A DNA stretch of 37,621 nucleotides from JAEUOS01 sp964470865 (lineage in GTDB: Bacteria; Pseudomonadota; Gammaproteobacteria; Burkholderiales; JAEUOS01): NCBI GenBank assembly GCA_964470865.1, contig CAYYFR010000036.1, forward strand, positions 1 to 37,621, given 5' to 3'. Positions within the stretch are counted from its first letter, which is position 1. Each line of letters opens with the position of its first letter. Positions 8,964 to 16,873 of the stretch are shown piece after piece. Position numbers and translations under genes: made by a program. The notes beneath the pieces are model-generated. The model was given only the letters and a program-made list of their open reading frames with translations. It had not been told where the DNA came from and ran no database searches.

Positions 8964-9380
8964 GTGTCCACCATCCATGTAGACGTCGTCAGCGCCGAGG
9001 AGTCGATCTTCTCCGGCGAAGCGACATTCGTTGCGCTGCCGGGCGAGGCGGGCGAGCTCGGGATCTATCCCAAGCACACGCCGCTGATCACCCGCATCAA
9101 GCCCGGCGCGGTGCGCATCATGCGCGCCGACAACGGCGAAGAAGAATTCGTGTTTGTCGCCGGCGGCATTCTCGAGATTCAGCCGGATGTGGTGACCGTG
9201 CTGGCCGATACCGCGATTCGCGGCAACGATCTCGACGAAGCCAAGGCCGGCGAAGCACTCAAGGCCGCCGAAGAGGCACGCGCCAACGCCAAGTCCGACA
9301 TCGACTTTGCCAAGGCCACATCCGAGTTCGCGATCATGGCGGCGCAGATCGCGGCGATTCGCAAGCTGCGCGGCAAATAG
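8964..9380 (+). CDS. atpC: F1Fo ATP synthase subunit epsilon
   Basis: A 138-aa epsilon subunit that couples the rotor to the c-ring and inhibits ATP hydrolysis. The N-terminal beta-sandwich contains SAEESIFSGEATFVALPGEAGELGIYPKHTPLITRIKPG (about residues 10-48). The C-terminal helical hairpin covers about 90-138. The start is GTG at 8964 with GAGGT 7-8 nt upstream; the N-terminus STIHVDVVSAEESIF fits the family. It is the last gene of the operon. I saw no clear intrinsic terminator after it. Confidence 0.96.
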   Translation: MSTIHVDVVSAEESIFSGEATFVALPGEAGELGIYPKHTPLITRIKPGAVRIMRADNGEEEFVFVAGGILEIQPDVVTVLADTAIRGNDLDEAKAGEALKAAEEARANAKSDIDFAKATSEFAIMAAQIAAIRKLRGK

Positions 9381-9423
9381 ATATCCGGGGTGCCGCTTGC
9401 GGCGTTCTCGGCAACCTCAACCC

Positions 9424-9657
9424 GTAGTCTGGCTGGTACGCACGGCGACGGTTGTCCCCGACAACGAGCGCTGGCTGCACACGCCGCAAGCCCAGGAGGC
9501 ACTCCTTGAATCTCTTGCCTGGGCACAAGCCACCCCGGCGCAAGCCACGCAGCTTTCCACTTTGCGTGAGAGTCTGAACGATGGTCGCCAAGCCGGAAAG
9601 AAGCCAGTCAGATCAACGCGTTCAACTCGACCTAAACAGTCCCGCATTCCTGCGTAG
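9424..9657 (+). pseudogene. Antitoxin-like remnant without a start codon
   Basis: In the frame ending at the TAG at 9655-9657, the stretch VVPDNERWLHTPQAQEALLE and the following ALLESLAWAQATPAQATQL look like the C-terminal toxin-binding half of a small RelB/Phd-like antitoxin. No ATG, GTG or TTG lies in this frame between the atpC stop and the conserved-looking part. The only way to open it is from codons inside atpC. It overlaps the start of the downstream toxin-like gene by 77 nt. I read it as a decayed antitoxin, but the family is not certain, and translation from an unusual start cannot be excluded. Confidence 0.35.
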
Positions 9658-9931
9658 CTGGTTTGTGCTCGAAAAAGACGAGAAAGTGCGCGTTCTCAAC
9701 GCGCTGGAAAGGCTCAACCAGTTGACCTGGTCGCAGGAGTACGGCGATCCTGGATTGAAATGGGAGGCGATCGCACACTCCCCGGTCCCGCTGCCACCCG
9801 GTATCAGTTCAGTCTATTGCTTGCGCATCACCCAAGCTCGCCGCGCGGTGGCTTGCCGCGAATCCCGGTTCATGCGCCTTTTGTGGATGTCGCCCGATCA
9901 TGACTCAACCTATCAGCAGTCGCGCAAATGA
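9581..9931 (+). CDS. RelE/ParE-like toxin family protein
   Basis: A 116-aa protein. After a short charged N-terminus it reads LNSPAFLRSWFVLEKDEKV, then a helix ending LNQLTWSQEYGDPGLKWEAI, a strand pair SVYCLRITQARRAVACRE and the end LWMSPDHDSTY. This helix-hairpin-then-beta-sheet order, with RAV(A)xRE and a final PDHDxxY, matches small RelE/ParE-like cytotoxic proteins. mRNA cleavage or gyrase-type action cannot be told from the sequence. Its stop overlaps the start of the next ABC ATPase gene in ATGA (9928-9931), so it would be co-translated with a transporter operon, which is unusual. Its upstream partner looks broken. Confidence 0.55.
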   Translation: MVAKPERSQSDQRVQLDLNSPAFLRSWFVLEKDEKVRVLNALERLNQLTWSQEYGDPGLKWEAIAHSPVPLPPGISSVYCLRITQARRAVACRESRFMRLLWMSPDHDSTYQQSRK

Positions 9932-10611
9932 GCGCAAGCGGTGCACCGGCCGTACGTCTTGTCGGCGTTACGCGATTCTTCAGCGCTACGCAGCCGATTC
10001 TCAAGGACCTGAGTTTGGTGTTGCTGCCAGGTGAGCGAGTCGCGCTCCAAGGTGAATCGGGGGTAGGCAAATCCACGCTGTTGAACCTGATTGCCGGCCT
10101 CGACGTGCCTGACGCGGGTACGATCGAGATCGCCGGACGCCGTATCGATAACCTCTCGACCGCCGAACGCACCCTGTTTCGGCGCACCGAGCTTGGCTTT
10201 GTATTCCAGGCGTTTCACCTGCTGCCGCACCTGAGCGCACTGCAAAATACCATGTTGCCAGTGATGCTGGCAGGTACACCTGAAGCTTTAGCTCGTAAGC
10301 GAGCACTCACAATACTGGATGAGTTGGGCATTGCCGCACGCGCCGAAGCGAAGCCTGGCGAACTCTCCGGCGGCGAGCAGCAGCGGGTGGCGCTGGCGCG
10401 CGCCCTGGTACATCGTCCGAAGTTGGTACTCGCTGACGAACCCACCGGCAACCTCGATCCCGCGACTGCCAGGCTGGCTCTGGGCCTGTTGCTGGCCCAA
10501 TGCGCGCGCCATGGCATCACCCTCCTGATGGTGACCCACTCGCCCGAAACCGCGGCGCTGGCTGACCGGCGCTTGCTGCTTACCCAAGCGGGCCTTGCAG
10601 CCGTACCGTGA
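9928..10611 (+). CDS. ABC transporter ATP-binding protein (LolD/MacB/AttE type)
   Basis: A 227-aa ATPase of the lipoprotein-export and MacB branch. Walker A is GESGVGKST (residues 42-50), Q-loop Gln94, signature LSGGEQQR (146-153), Walker B LVLADEPTGNLD (166-177), H-loop His204. It powers the large FtsX-type permease encoded 27 nt downstream, and a CrtC-like protein follows. The trio matches the AttE-AttFG-AttH layout found in several proteobacteria, whose substrate is not settled. The start overlaps the upstream toxin-like gene by 4 nt. Confidence 0.9.
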   Translation: MSASGAPAVRLVGVTRFFSATQPILKDLSLVLLPGERVALQGESGVGKSTLLNLIAGLDVPDAGTIEIAGRRIDNLSTAERTLFRRTELGFVFQAFHLLPHLSALQNTMLPVMLAGTPEALARKRALTILDELGIAARAEAKPGELSGGEQQRVALARALVHRPKLVLADEPTGNLDPATARLALGLLLAQCARHGITLLMVTHSPETAALADRRLLLTQAGLAAVP

Positions 10612-10638
10612 CCCGGCCGGTCTGAGCGAAGGCATTGC

Positions 10639-13215
10639 GTGACATCGAGCCTCATCCTGATGCGCTGGTTCGTGGTCGCCGCCTGGCAGGCGCAGCGCGG
10701 GCGCTGGCTCACCGCGGCTACTGCCGTCGCGGTCGGCATTGCACTGGCGACCGCGATCTACACCGTCAATCGCTCGGCGCTGGCCGAATTCCAGCAGGCC
10801 ATCGACACGATCAATGGCGAGGCTTCGCTGCAGATCGTGGGCCGCGCCGGCATGTTCGACGAACAGGTCTTCGACGCTGTGCTCGCCGCCGCGCCCACCA
10901 TCGGCATCGACGCCGCCAGCCCGGTGGTCTCCGTCGAAGTCACGTTGCCGGAAGCGCCTGAGCAAACCGCAGGCCGCAAGCGCGAACGCCTTGCCGTACT
11001 GGGCCTGGATGTGTTTCGTGCCGGAGCCGTCAGCGCGGCACTGCTACCGCAAGTCGACACGGCGGTGAGCGAAGCCGGTGGCGCAGGCTCCGCCATGTTC
11101 GCCGACGACGCGATTTTTCTCTCGCCGGCGGCGCAATCGGCCTACGCTGTACGCCCAGGCGATACGTTGGTCATAGTCAGCGGCTTGGCCCGTTCGACCC
11201 TGCGTGTGGCAGGCAGCGTCGCGGTCCCCGCCGGTCAGCGCCTGGCCGTCATGGACATCGGCGCGGCGCAGTGGCGCCTGGGTGCTTTGGGCAAGCTTTC
11301 GCGGATTGACCTCAAGCTGGCGGCGGGCGCGGCTCCCGACACCGTCGCGCAAAAGTTGGCGGCCATCCTGCCTGACGGCGTGGAAGTGGCCGCGCCGGAC
11401 AAGCGCAGCCAGCGCATGAGCAATCTGTCGCGCGCCTATCGCGTGAACCTCAACGTGCTGGCCCTGGTGGCGCTTTTCACCGGGGCGTTTCTGGTGTTCG
11501 CCGCCGTCGGGCTGTCGGCGGTGCGTCAACGCCCGCAGTTGGCGCTGATGTCGGTGCTCGGTGCAGACCACGCCTGGGTGCGCAATGCCGTTCTTGCACA
11601 GGGTGTGGCGGTGTCATGCGTCGGAACTGTGCTCGGAATCGCCGCCGGCCTTGGATTGGCCAACGGCCTCCTGGCCGCATTCGGTGGCGACCTCGGTGGC
11701 GGCTACTTCCCCGGCGTGCGCCCGCAACTGGTAATCGATCTCCCCGCCTTGGCTGGGTTCGCTTTTCTGGGCGTCGCGGTCGGATTTGTCGCCAGCTGGA
11801 TTCCGGCCCGCGAAGCAGTCGCGGCACGGCCGGTCGAGGCCTTGCGCGGTGGCTCTTCGGAAACCGCGCTCGCCCGTCTGGCCCGCCCCGGCCCCAGCTT
11901 GTGGCTGCTCGTTGCGGCCGTGGTTCTGCTGGGGTTGCCACCCGTGGGCGGCTTGCCGGTGCCGGCCTACATCGCGATCGCCTGCGTGTTGCTTGCGGCC
12001 ATCGCGGCTGTGCCTTTGCTGGTGTCCCGCCTGTTCCCGCTGTTGCAGCGCTTCATGAGCCGGCGTGGCATGCGCCAACCGGTGCTCTGGCTGGCGCTTG
12101 CGCGCGTGGCGCAGGCGCCGGGCCAGGCCGCCGGGGTGATCGCCGGCGTGGTGGCGAGCTTTGCGCTCACTGTGGCGATGGTCATCATGGTGGCAAGTTT
12201 TCGTCTGGCGGTGGCCGATTGGTTGCAGGCGGTGCTGCCGGCCGATCTGTATGGTCGAGTGCCGGTAGGTGCCGCACAAGGCGCCATCACGCCGGAACTG
12301 CAGGCGCGCATCGGCCAGTTGCCGGGTATCACCCGCGCCGAGTTTTCCCGCGCCCTCGAACTCTCGCTCGACCCGGCGCGCCCCACGGTGTTGCTGCTAG
12401 CTCGCGAGGTCGACCCGGCCGCACCGCAAACGCGCCTGCCACTCACAGGCCCCGCAGTGCCGGTGCCGGCGGGCATGGTGCCGATCTTCGTATCCGAGGG
12501 CATGGTTGACCTGTATGGTTTTGCGCCCGGGAAAAGCGTGCGCCTGCCGATCGCGACTCTGCCAATGCAGGTGGCCGGTGTGTATCGCGACTACGCGCGT
12601 CAGCATGGGTCGATCACCATTGCACGCGACGCCTATCGGCGCATTACCGGCGACGCCAGCGTCAACGACATGGCCTTGTGGATGGATGCCGGTGCCACAG
12701 CGGAGGCCACCATCGCCAATCTGACCAAAACCCTGCCCGAGCTTGCGGGCGCGGAATTTCGCAGTGCGCGCGAGTTGCGTACCCTGTCGCTGCGCATCTT
12801 CGATCGCAGCTTCGCCATGACTTACCTGCTCGAAGCCGCGGCGCTGGTGGTGGCGCTTTTTGGTGTTGCCAGCAGCTATTCGGCCCAGGCCCTGGCGCGC
12901 GCGCGCGAGTTCGGCGTGCTGCGACACCTGGGCGTATCCAGGCGCGAGATCGTGCTGCAGGTGGCGATCGAAGGTGGCCTGCTCTCCGCGCTCGGTGCAC
13001 TGTGGGGTGCGGCCACAGGCTGGGTAATCGGACTCATCCTGATCTATTGGGTCAACCCGCAATCGTTTCACTGGACCATGGAACCCACCCTGCCCCTGGG
13101 CCTGATCGCCGCAAGCGCGGTGATGCTGGCCTTGTGCGGCGCGCTCGCCGCCGCCCTCGCGGTGCGCTCCGCCACCGGCGCAGGACCGCTGCACTCCTTG
13201 AGGGAAGACTGGTGA
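10639..13215 (+). CDS. Large FtsX-like ABC transporter permease (AttFG type)
   Basis: An 858-aa permease starting with GTG. It has an N-terminal membrane segment (about residues 25-45) followed by a periplasmic domain, a block of three FtsX helices (about 265-405), a second pair of segments near 430-470, a helix near 500-530 with a second periplasmic domain, and a last FtsX block (about 725-845). This is two FtsX/MacB-type halves fused into one chain, as in permeases that export lipids or lipoproteins without a classical channel. It follows the ATPase by 27 nt and overlaps the next gene (GTGA). Substrate unknown; lipid or lipoprotein handling is inferred from family. Confidence 0.88.
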   Translation: MTSSLILMRWFVVAAWQAQRGRWLTAATAVAVGIALATAIYTVNRSALAEFQQAIDTINGEASLQIVGRAGMFDEQVFDAVLAAAPTIGIDAASPVVSVEVTLPEAPEQTAGRKRERLAVLGLDVFRAGAVSAALLPQVDTAVSEAGGAGSAMFADDAIFLSPAAQSAYAVRPGDTLVIVSGLARSTLRVAGSVAVPAGQRLAVMDIGAAQWRLGALGKLSRIDLKLAAGAAPDTVAQKLAAILPDGVEVAAPDKRSQRMSNLSRAYRVNLNVLALVALFTGAFLVFAAVGLSAVRQRPQLALMSVLGADHAWVRNAVLAQGVAVSCVGTVLGIAAGLGLANGLLAAFGGDLGGGYFPGVRPQLVIDLPALAGFAFLGVAVGFVASWIPAREAVAARPVEALRGGSSETALARLARPGPSLWLLVAAVVLLGLPPVGGLPVPAYIAIACVLLAAIAAVPLLVSRLFPLLQRFMSRRGMRQPVLWLALARVAQAPGQAAGVIAGVVASFALTVAMVIMVASFRLAVADWLQAVLPADLYGRVPVGAAQGAITPELQARIGQLPGITRAEFSRALELSLDPARPTVLLLAREVDPAAPQTRLPLTGPAVPVPAGMVPIFVSEGMVDLYGFAPGKSVRLPIATLPMQVAGVYRDYARQHGSITIARDAYRRITGDASVNDMALWMDAGATAEATIANLTKTLPELAGAEFRSARELRTLSLRIFDRSFAMTYLLEAAALVVALFGVASSYSAQALARAREFGVLRHLGVSRREIVLQVAIEGGLLSALGALWGAATGWVIGLILIYWVNPQSFHWTMEPTLPLGLIAASAVMLALCGALAAALAVRSATGAGPLHSLREDW

Positions 13216-14303
13216 ACCGCCGCAGCCTGTTGGCAAGCCTGTCCATGCTGGCCCTGCCGCGCGCCGTAGCCCGGGACACCGCGGTGGTCCATGACCAGGT
13301 GCAAAAGAGCCGCGCCATCGAGTTCCCGCGCGACTACGGTGCCCACCCCGGCTTTCGCACCGAGTGGTGGTACGTCACCGCTTGGCTGGAGCGCGAGGGA
13401 GCTGCGCCCTGCGGCTTCCAGATCACCTTCTTCCGCTCGCGCACCGGCCATGCCGATGCCAACCCCAGCCGCTTCGCACCCAAGCAACTGCTGTTCGCGC
13501 ACGCCGCGCTGGCCCTGCCCGAGAAGGGCCGGCTGATCCATGAAGAACGCTCGGCGCGCACAGGCCCCGGTGGCGTGCGCTTTTCGAAGGCCGATACCGA
13601 CCTGGCCATTGGCGACTGGAGCTTCAAGCGCGATGCACGAAGCGGCAAGTACGAAGCGCGTATCGCCGGGCGCGAACTCGACATCGCGATCATGTTCACA
13701 CCGGGCGGCCCGCCGCTCCTGCAGGGCGACCGTGGCTATTCGCAAAAAGGCCCGCGCCCCGAACAGGCCAGCCATTACTACAGCGAACCGCAACTGGCGG
13801 TTGCCGGTCGCATCAGCGCCGGCAGCGGCGCCGCCCGTCGCCCATGGCAAGCCAGCGGCCGCGCCTGGCTCGACCACGAATGGTCCAGCACCCTGCTCGA
13901 TGAGCGCGCGTCAGGGTGGGACTGGATCGGCATCAACTTCGATGATGGCGGCAGCCTGATGGCGTTTCGGATTCGCACGCCCGATGGCGGCGTGCTGTGG
14001 TCGCATGGTGCACGGCGTGATGCGCAAGGCCGGCTGGTGAAGGGCGGTGACGAGGTGCGCTGGAAAGAGCTGCGCAACTGGGTATCGCCCCGTTCACAGG
14101 CGCGATACCCGATTGGTTTTGAGGTTGCAATCGGCGCTCAAGTGCTGACCCTGCAAGCCCTGATGGATGATCAGGAAATCGATGCCCGCATGAGTACTGG
14201 CGGGTTCTACTGGGAGGGGGCGGTGAAGGCTTCAGTCGGCCCGCGACAGGTCGGGCGTGGGTATCTGGAGCTGACAGGGTATGCGGGGAAGTTGAAGTTG
14301 TAG
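13212..14303 (+). CDS. CrtC/AttH-like lipocalin-fold protein, exported
   Basis: A 363-aa protein of the carotenoid 1,2-hydratase (CrtC)/AttH lipocalin-like family. The GTG start at 13212 overlaps the permease stop and gives MNRRSLLASLSMLALPRAVA, a signal peptide with a twin-arginine-like NRRSLLA. Family motifs are YGAHPGFRTEWWYVTAWL (about residues 41-58), CGFQITFFRSRT, LLFAHAALA, SHYYSEPQL, GRAWLDHEWSS and WDWIGINFDDG. AttH proteins accompany AttEFG transporters and probably bind or modify a lipophilic ligand outside the cytoplasm. No carotenoid genes are nearby, so a carotenoid role is unlikely. The frame is open far upstream inside the permease, which is a shadow. Confidence 0.85.
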   Translation: MNRRSLLASLSMLALPRAVARDTAVVHDQVQKSRAIEFPRDYGAHPGFRTEWWYVTAWLEREGAAPCGFQITFFRSRTGHADANPSRFAPKQLLFAHAALALPEKGRLIHEERSARTGPGGVRFSKADTDLAIGDWSFKRDARSGKYEARIAGRELDIAIMFTPGGPPLLQGDRGYSQKGPRPEQASHYYSEPQLAVAGRISAGSGAARRPWQASGRAWLDHEWSSTLLDERASGWDWIGINFDDGGSLMAFRIRTPDGGVLWSHGARRDAQGRLVKGGDEVRWKELRNWVSPRSQARYPIGFEVAIGAQVLTLQALMDDQEIDARMSTGGFYWEGAVKASVGPRQVGRGYLELTGYAGKLKL

Positions 14304-14323
14304 CCACCAGGGATGCTGCTTCC

Positions 14324-14503
14324 CTACCGCTGCAACCCTGTCGCCGCATCCCGAAACGATGCCAGCGCCTCCAGGTGCTCGATGGTCTCTTGCGCCAGCA
14401 TATCCGGCGGTGGCAGGTCATCCAGGTTTTCGAGGCGGCCGTCGTCGATGCGGAAAATATCGAGACCGACCTTGTCGCGGACGATCAATTCGTCATGGGT
14501 CGA
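14324..14503 (-). pseudogene. C-terminal remnant of type I restriction methyltransferase HsdM
   Basis: On the minus strand, 59 codons run from 14503 to a TAG at 14324-14326. The translation contains HDELIVRDKVGLDIFRIDD, then LENLDDLPPPDMLAQETIEH and LEALASFRDAATGL. This closely follows the C-terminal tail of HsdM proteins (DELxxRDKxNLDIFWLKDxS, LPxPxxLAxEIxExLEAAL). A TGA lies in frame directly upstream (14504-14506), and there is no methyltransferase core, HsdS or HsdR. The piece is the leftover end of a lost type I R-M locus. The stretch from 14304 to 14614 otherwise holds only the promoter region of the next operon. Confidence 0.7.
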
Positions 14504-14554
14504 TCACGGCCAGCGCCAACTCCCATACCGCGCTGGAGACGATTCGCACGCGAC

Positions 14555-14594
14555 TTGATTCTATCAAATGATCTATAATTCTCCCTCATTTGAT
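14555..14594 (+). promoter_or_regulatory. Promoter and palindromic operator of the Xre/RES pair
   Basis: A consensus TATAAT lies at 14574-14579 with a poorly spaced TTGATT at 14555-14560. It is embraced by a perfect inverted repeat, ATCAAATGA (14563-14571) and TCATTTGAT (14586-14594). A third related half-site TTGAT is at 14555-14559. The position over the -10 is what autorepression by the Xre antitoxin would need. The antitoxin ATG at 14615 is about 30 nt beyond the expected start site. Confidence 0.6.
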
Positions 14595-14614
14595 CCACCA
14601 CTCTACACACCAAA

Positions 14615-15187
14615 ATGGCACGTAGCGTCACAACTTCACCTCCAGCCGCCCGCCGTATGCGGCCGAATGTACTCACCCATACAAGGCCGCAAGCCCTGCG
14701 TTCAACTGACGCACGCGACAACCCTCTATTGGCGCACGCCTCTGCGAACGTCGCGGCCGCCCCGAGCTTCGAGCGCATGATCCGCGCAGAGCCGCTGGAA
14801 CGCATCGCCATGGCGCGAGCCGGCTTGCGGGCCGACGCCGTGATTCAGATCGCCGAGCGCATGGGCGTATCAAGAGAGTGGATGTTCGCCAACCTCGCGT
14901 TCGCCCCGGCCACCTTCGGCCGCAAGCTGCGTACGGGCACGGCGCTGTCAGCGGAGGAAGGTGCGCGGACTCTCGAACTGGCGCACCTGATCGGGCTGGC
15001 GCAAACCATTGTTGAAGAATCGGGCGAACCAGCGGGCTTTGACGCCTCCGCCTGGGTGGCAGAATGGCTTGAACAACCTCTGCCGGCATTGGGCGGGGTA
15101 GCGCCGGCACGCTTTCTCGACACCGGCGCGGGGCAGGCGATCGTTGCCGACATGCTAGAACGGATCCGCTACGGCGCTTACGCGTGA
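14615..15187 (+). CDS. Xre/MbcA/ParS-family antitoxin
   Basis: A 190-aa antitoxin of the RES-Xre class. After a variable N-terminus (about residues 1-55), an Xre-like helical DNA-binding region is seen around 60-125 (AVIQIAERMGVSREWMF, LRTGTALSAEEGARTLELA). A C-terminal ParS/MbcA toxin-binding domain follows (about 140-190: FDASAWVAEWLEQPLPALGG, PARFLDTGAGQAIVADML, IRYGAYA). It neutralises the RES toxin whose GTG start overlaps its stop (15184-15187), and probably represses the upstream palindromic promoter. No clear Shine-Dalgarno sequence precedes the ATG; the start is the first one after the promoter. Confidence 0.88.
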   Translation: MARSVTTSPPAARRMRPNVLTHTRPQALRSTDARDNPLLAHASANVAAAPSFERMIRAEPLERIAMARAGLRADAVIQIAERMGVSREWMFANLAFAPATFGRKLRTGTALSAEEGARTLELAHLIGLAQTIVEESGEPAGFDASAWVAEWLEQPLPALGGVAPARFLDTGAGQAIVADMLERIRYGAYA

Positions 15188-15666
15188 GTGTCGCGCTCTG
15201 GCGCATCGCGACCGCGGGGCCGGGGGTTGCCGCCACCGACATGAGCGGTTCCGGCGCGGCGATCGCCGGTGGCCGCTGGAATAGCCGCGGCATTCCGGCG
15301 TGCTACGCGTGCGCGAGCGTCGCGCTTGCTTGCCTTGAAACGCTGGTGCATCTGAACAGCGGGTCTCTGCCCTTGAAACGCTACCTGGTGCGGATTGACG
15401 TGCCAGACAAGGTTTGGGCTGCACGCAGAAGTCTTGCTTCCCCGGACCTTCCCGCCGGCTGGGATTCGCTTCCAGCGGGCAAGGCATCCATGCGGATCGG
15501 CGACCGTTGGCTGGCCGATGGCAAGAGCCTGTTGATGCAGGTGCCGTCGGTGGTTGCTCCGGAGGAATTCAATGTATTGGTCAACCCGAAGCATGGCGCG
15601 CTGGGCAAATTGGCGGTGCGGATCGAGCGCGCATGGAGTTACCACGCCAGGCTTTTGACCGGGTGA
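15184..15666 (+). CDS. RES-domain NAD+-degrading toxin
   Basis: A 160-aa RES-domain protein. It carries the three motifs of the family: GGRWNSRGIPACYACASVAL (about residues 30-49, with Arg and Ser/Tyr of the active site), the CLETLVHL helix, and VPSVVAPEEFNVLVNPKH (about 120-137). Characterised RES toxins (MbcT, Res) degrade NAD+ and halt growth; the same is inferred here. The start is GTG, overlapping the antitoxin stop, giving coupled synthesis. All motifs look intact, so the pair is probably functional. Confidence 0.9.
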   Translation: MSVALWRIATAGPGVAATDMSGSGAAIAGGRWNSRGIPACYACASVALACLETLVHLNSGSLPLKRYLVRIDVPDKVWAARRSLASPDLPAGWDSLPAGKASMRIGDRWLADGKSLLMQVPSVVAPEEFNVLVNPKHGALGKLAVRIERAWSYHARLLTG

Positions 15667-15757
15667 GTCGCACCCCATCGAGTTGACGTCTGGCGACGCC
15701 ACCGGCACCCATCGCCATACCCACATTGGTGATTAACGGAGGTGCGTTGGCCAAGCG

Positions 15758-16723
15758 CTAGTCGAGCGAAATCTTCGCGCCACGCACTACCTCGCCATAG
15801 CGCTTGTGCTCCGCGGCCATGAAGGCCTGGAATTGCGCCGGCGCCAGCGGCGCGGGGTCGGTGCCTTGCGAGGCCAGGCGATTGCGCAGCTCCGGCTGTG
15901 CCAGCGCGCGCGCGATTTCCTGGCTCATGCGTTCGATAATCGCGCCCGGCGTGCCGGTCGGCGCCAGCACGCCCTGCCAGCCGTAGACCACCATGTTCGG
16001 CAGACCGGCTTCGCGCGCGGTCGGCACATCCGGAAATGCCGGCGCTCGCGCCTCGCCGGTGCTGTAGAGGGCGCGCAGGCGGCCATCGCGCACGAAGGGC
16101 TGCACCACGTTGGCACCGTCGATCATCAGTTGCACGCGCCCGGCTATCAGGTCGGCAACCGCCGGCGCGCTGCCCTTGTAGGGCACGTGCGTGATCTGTA
16201 CCCCGGCCTGCAGCTTGAGCAATTCTCCGGAGAGGTGGTTGATGTTGCCGTTGCCGCCGGAGCCGAAGTTGAATTCGCCGGGCTTGGCGCGCAGGGCGGC
16301 CAGCAGTTGCGCCAAGTTGGTGATCGCCGAGCTGGCCGGCACCACCGCGACCATCGGCTGCACGATCACGCGCGAGATCGGCGCGAAGTCCTTTAACGTA
16401 TCGAAACTCAACTTCGAATACAGCGCCGGGTTGATCGCCAGGTTGCCCACATTGCCGGCCAGCAGCGTGTAACCGTCCGGCCGCGCGCGCGCCACATATT
16501 CCATGGCCACGTTGCCATTGGCGCCGGCGCGGTTCTCCACAGCCACCCGCTGGCCGAGTTGCTCCGACAACTTGTCGGCAAGCTGCCGCGCGACAATGTC
16601 GACCCCGCCGCCGGGCGGGAAACCCACCACCAGTTGCAGCGCACGGTCGGGCCAGGTCTGCGCCTGGGTCATGCTGGCAGCTAACAAGGCGGTGGCGGCA
16701 AGAATCGTGGACAGTCGTTTCAT
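15758..16723 (-). CDS. Bug-family (TTT) periplasmic substrate-binding protein
   Basis: A 321-aa exported binding protein of the Bug/TctC family. Signal peptide MKRLSTILAATALLAASMTQAQ, then WPDRALQLVVGFPPGGGVDIVAR, the family's ligand-loop signature, ENRAGANGNVAMEYVARARPDGYTLL, and THVPYKGSAPAVADLIAGRVQL. The second of two nearby ATGs is used because GGGAGA lies 9 nt before it. It is the last gene of a minus-strand run Bug-sulfatase-Bug and has no TctA/TctB membrane partners in the window. Bug proteins bind carboxylates or other small organics; the ligand cannot be read from the sequence. Confidence 0.9.
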   Translation of the reverse strand: MKRLSTILAATALLAASMTQAQTWPDRALQLVVGFPPGGGVDIVARQLADKLSEQLGQRVAVENRAGANGNVAMEYVARARPDGYTLLAGNVGNLAINPALYSKLSFDTLKDFAPISRVIVQPMVAVVPASSAITNLAQLLAALRAKPGEFNFGSGGNGNINHLSGELLKLQAGVQITHVPYKGSAPAVADLIAGRVQLMIDGANVVQPFVRDGRLRALYSTGEARAPAFPDVPTAREAGLPNMVVYGWQGVLAPTGTPGAIIERMSQEIARALAQPELRNRLASQGTDPAPLAPAQFQAFMAAEHKRYGEVVRGAKISLD

Positions 16724-16873
16724 GGTCATGGTCTCCCTGGGTGATCCTGTACAAGCAAGAATTCTGTCGAAGGCAGAAGGGGCTGGCTTCCCGGCCGCTT
16801 TGCGCGTCGGCCGCAGGCGCGCTGCTTACGTCGGCTGCCGCGCCTCTGCGCCAACCGATGGCATGTCGCCCGT

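Noticed and set aside
12678..14303. 541-codon frame giving the CrtC-like protein a 178-residue N-terminal extension
   Set aside because: The extension overlaps the permease gene in another frame. The GTG at 13212 yields a good signal peptide and a GTGA overlap.
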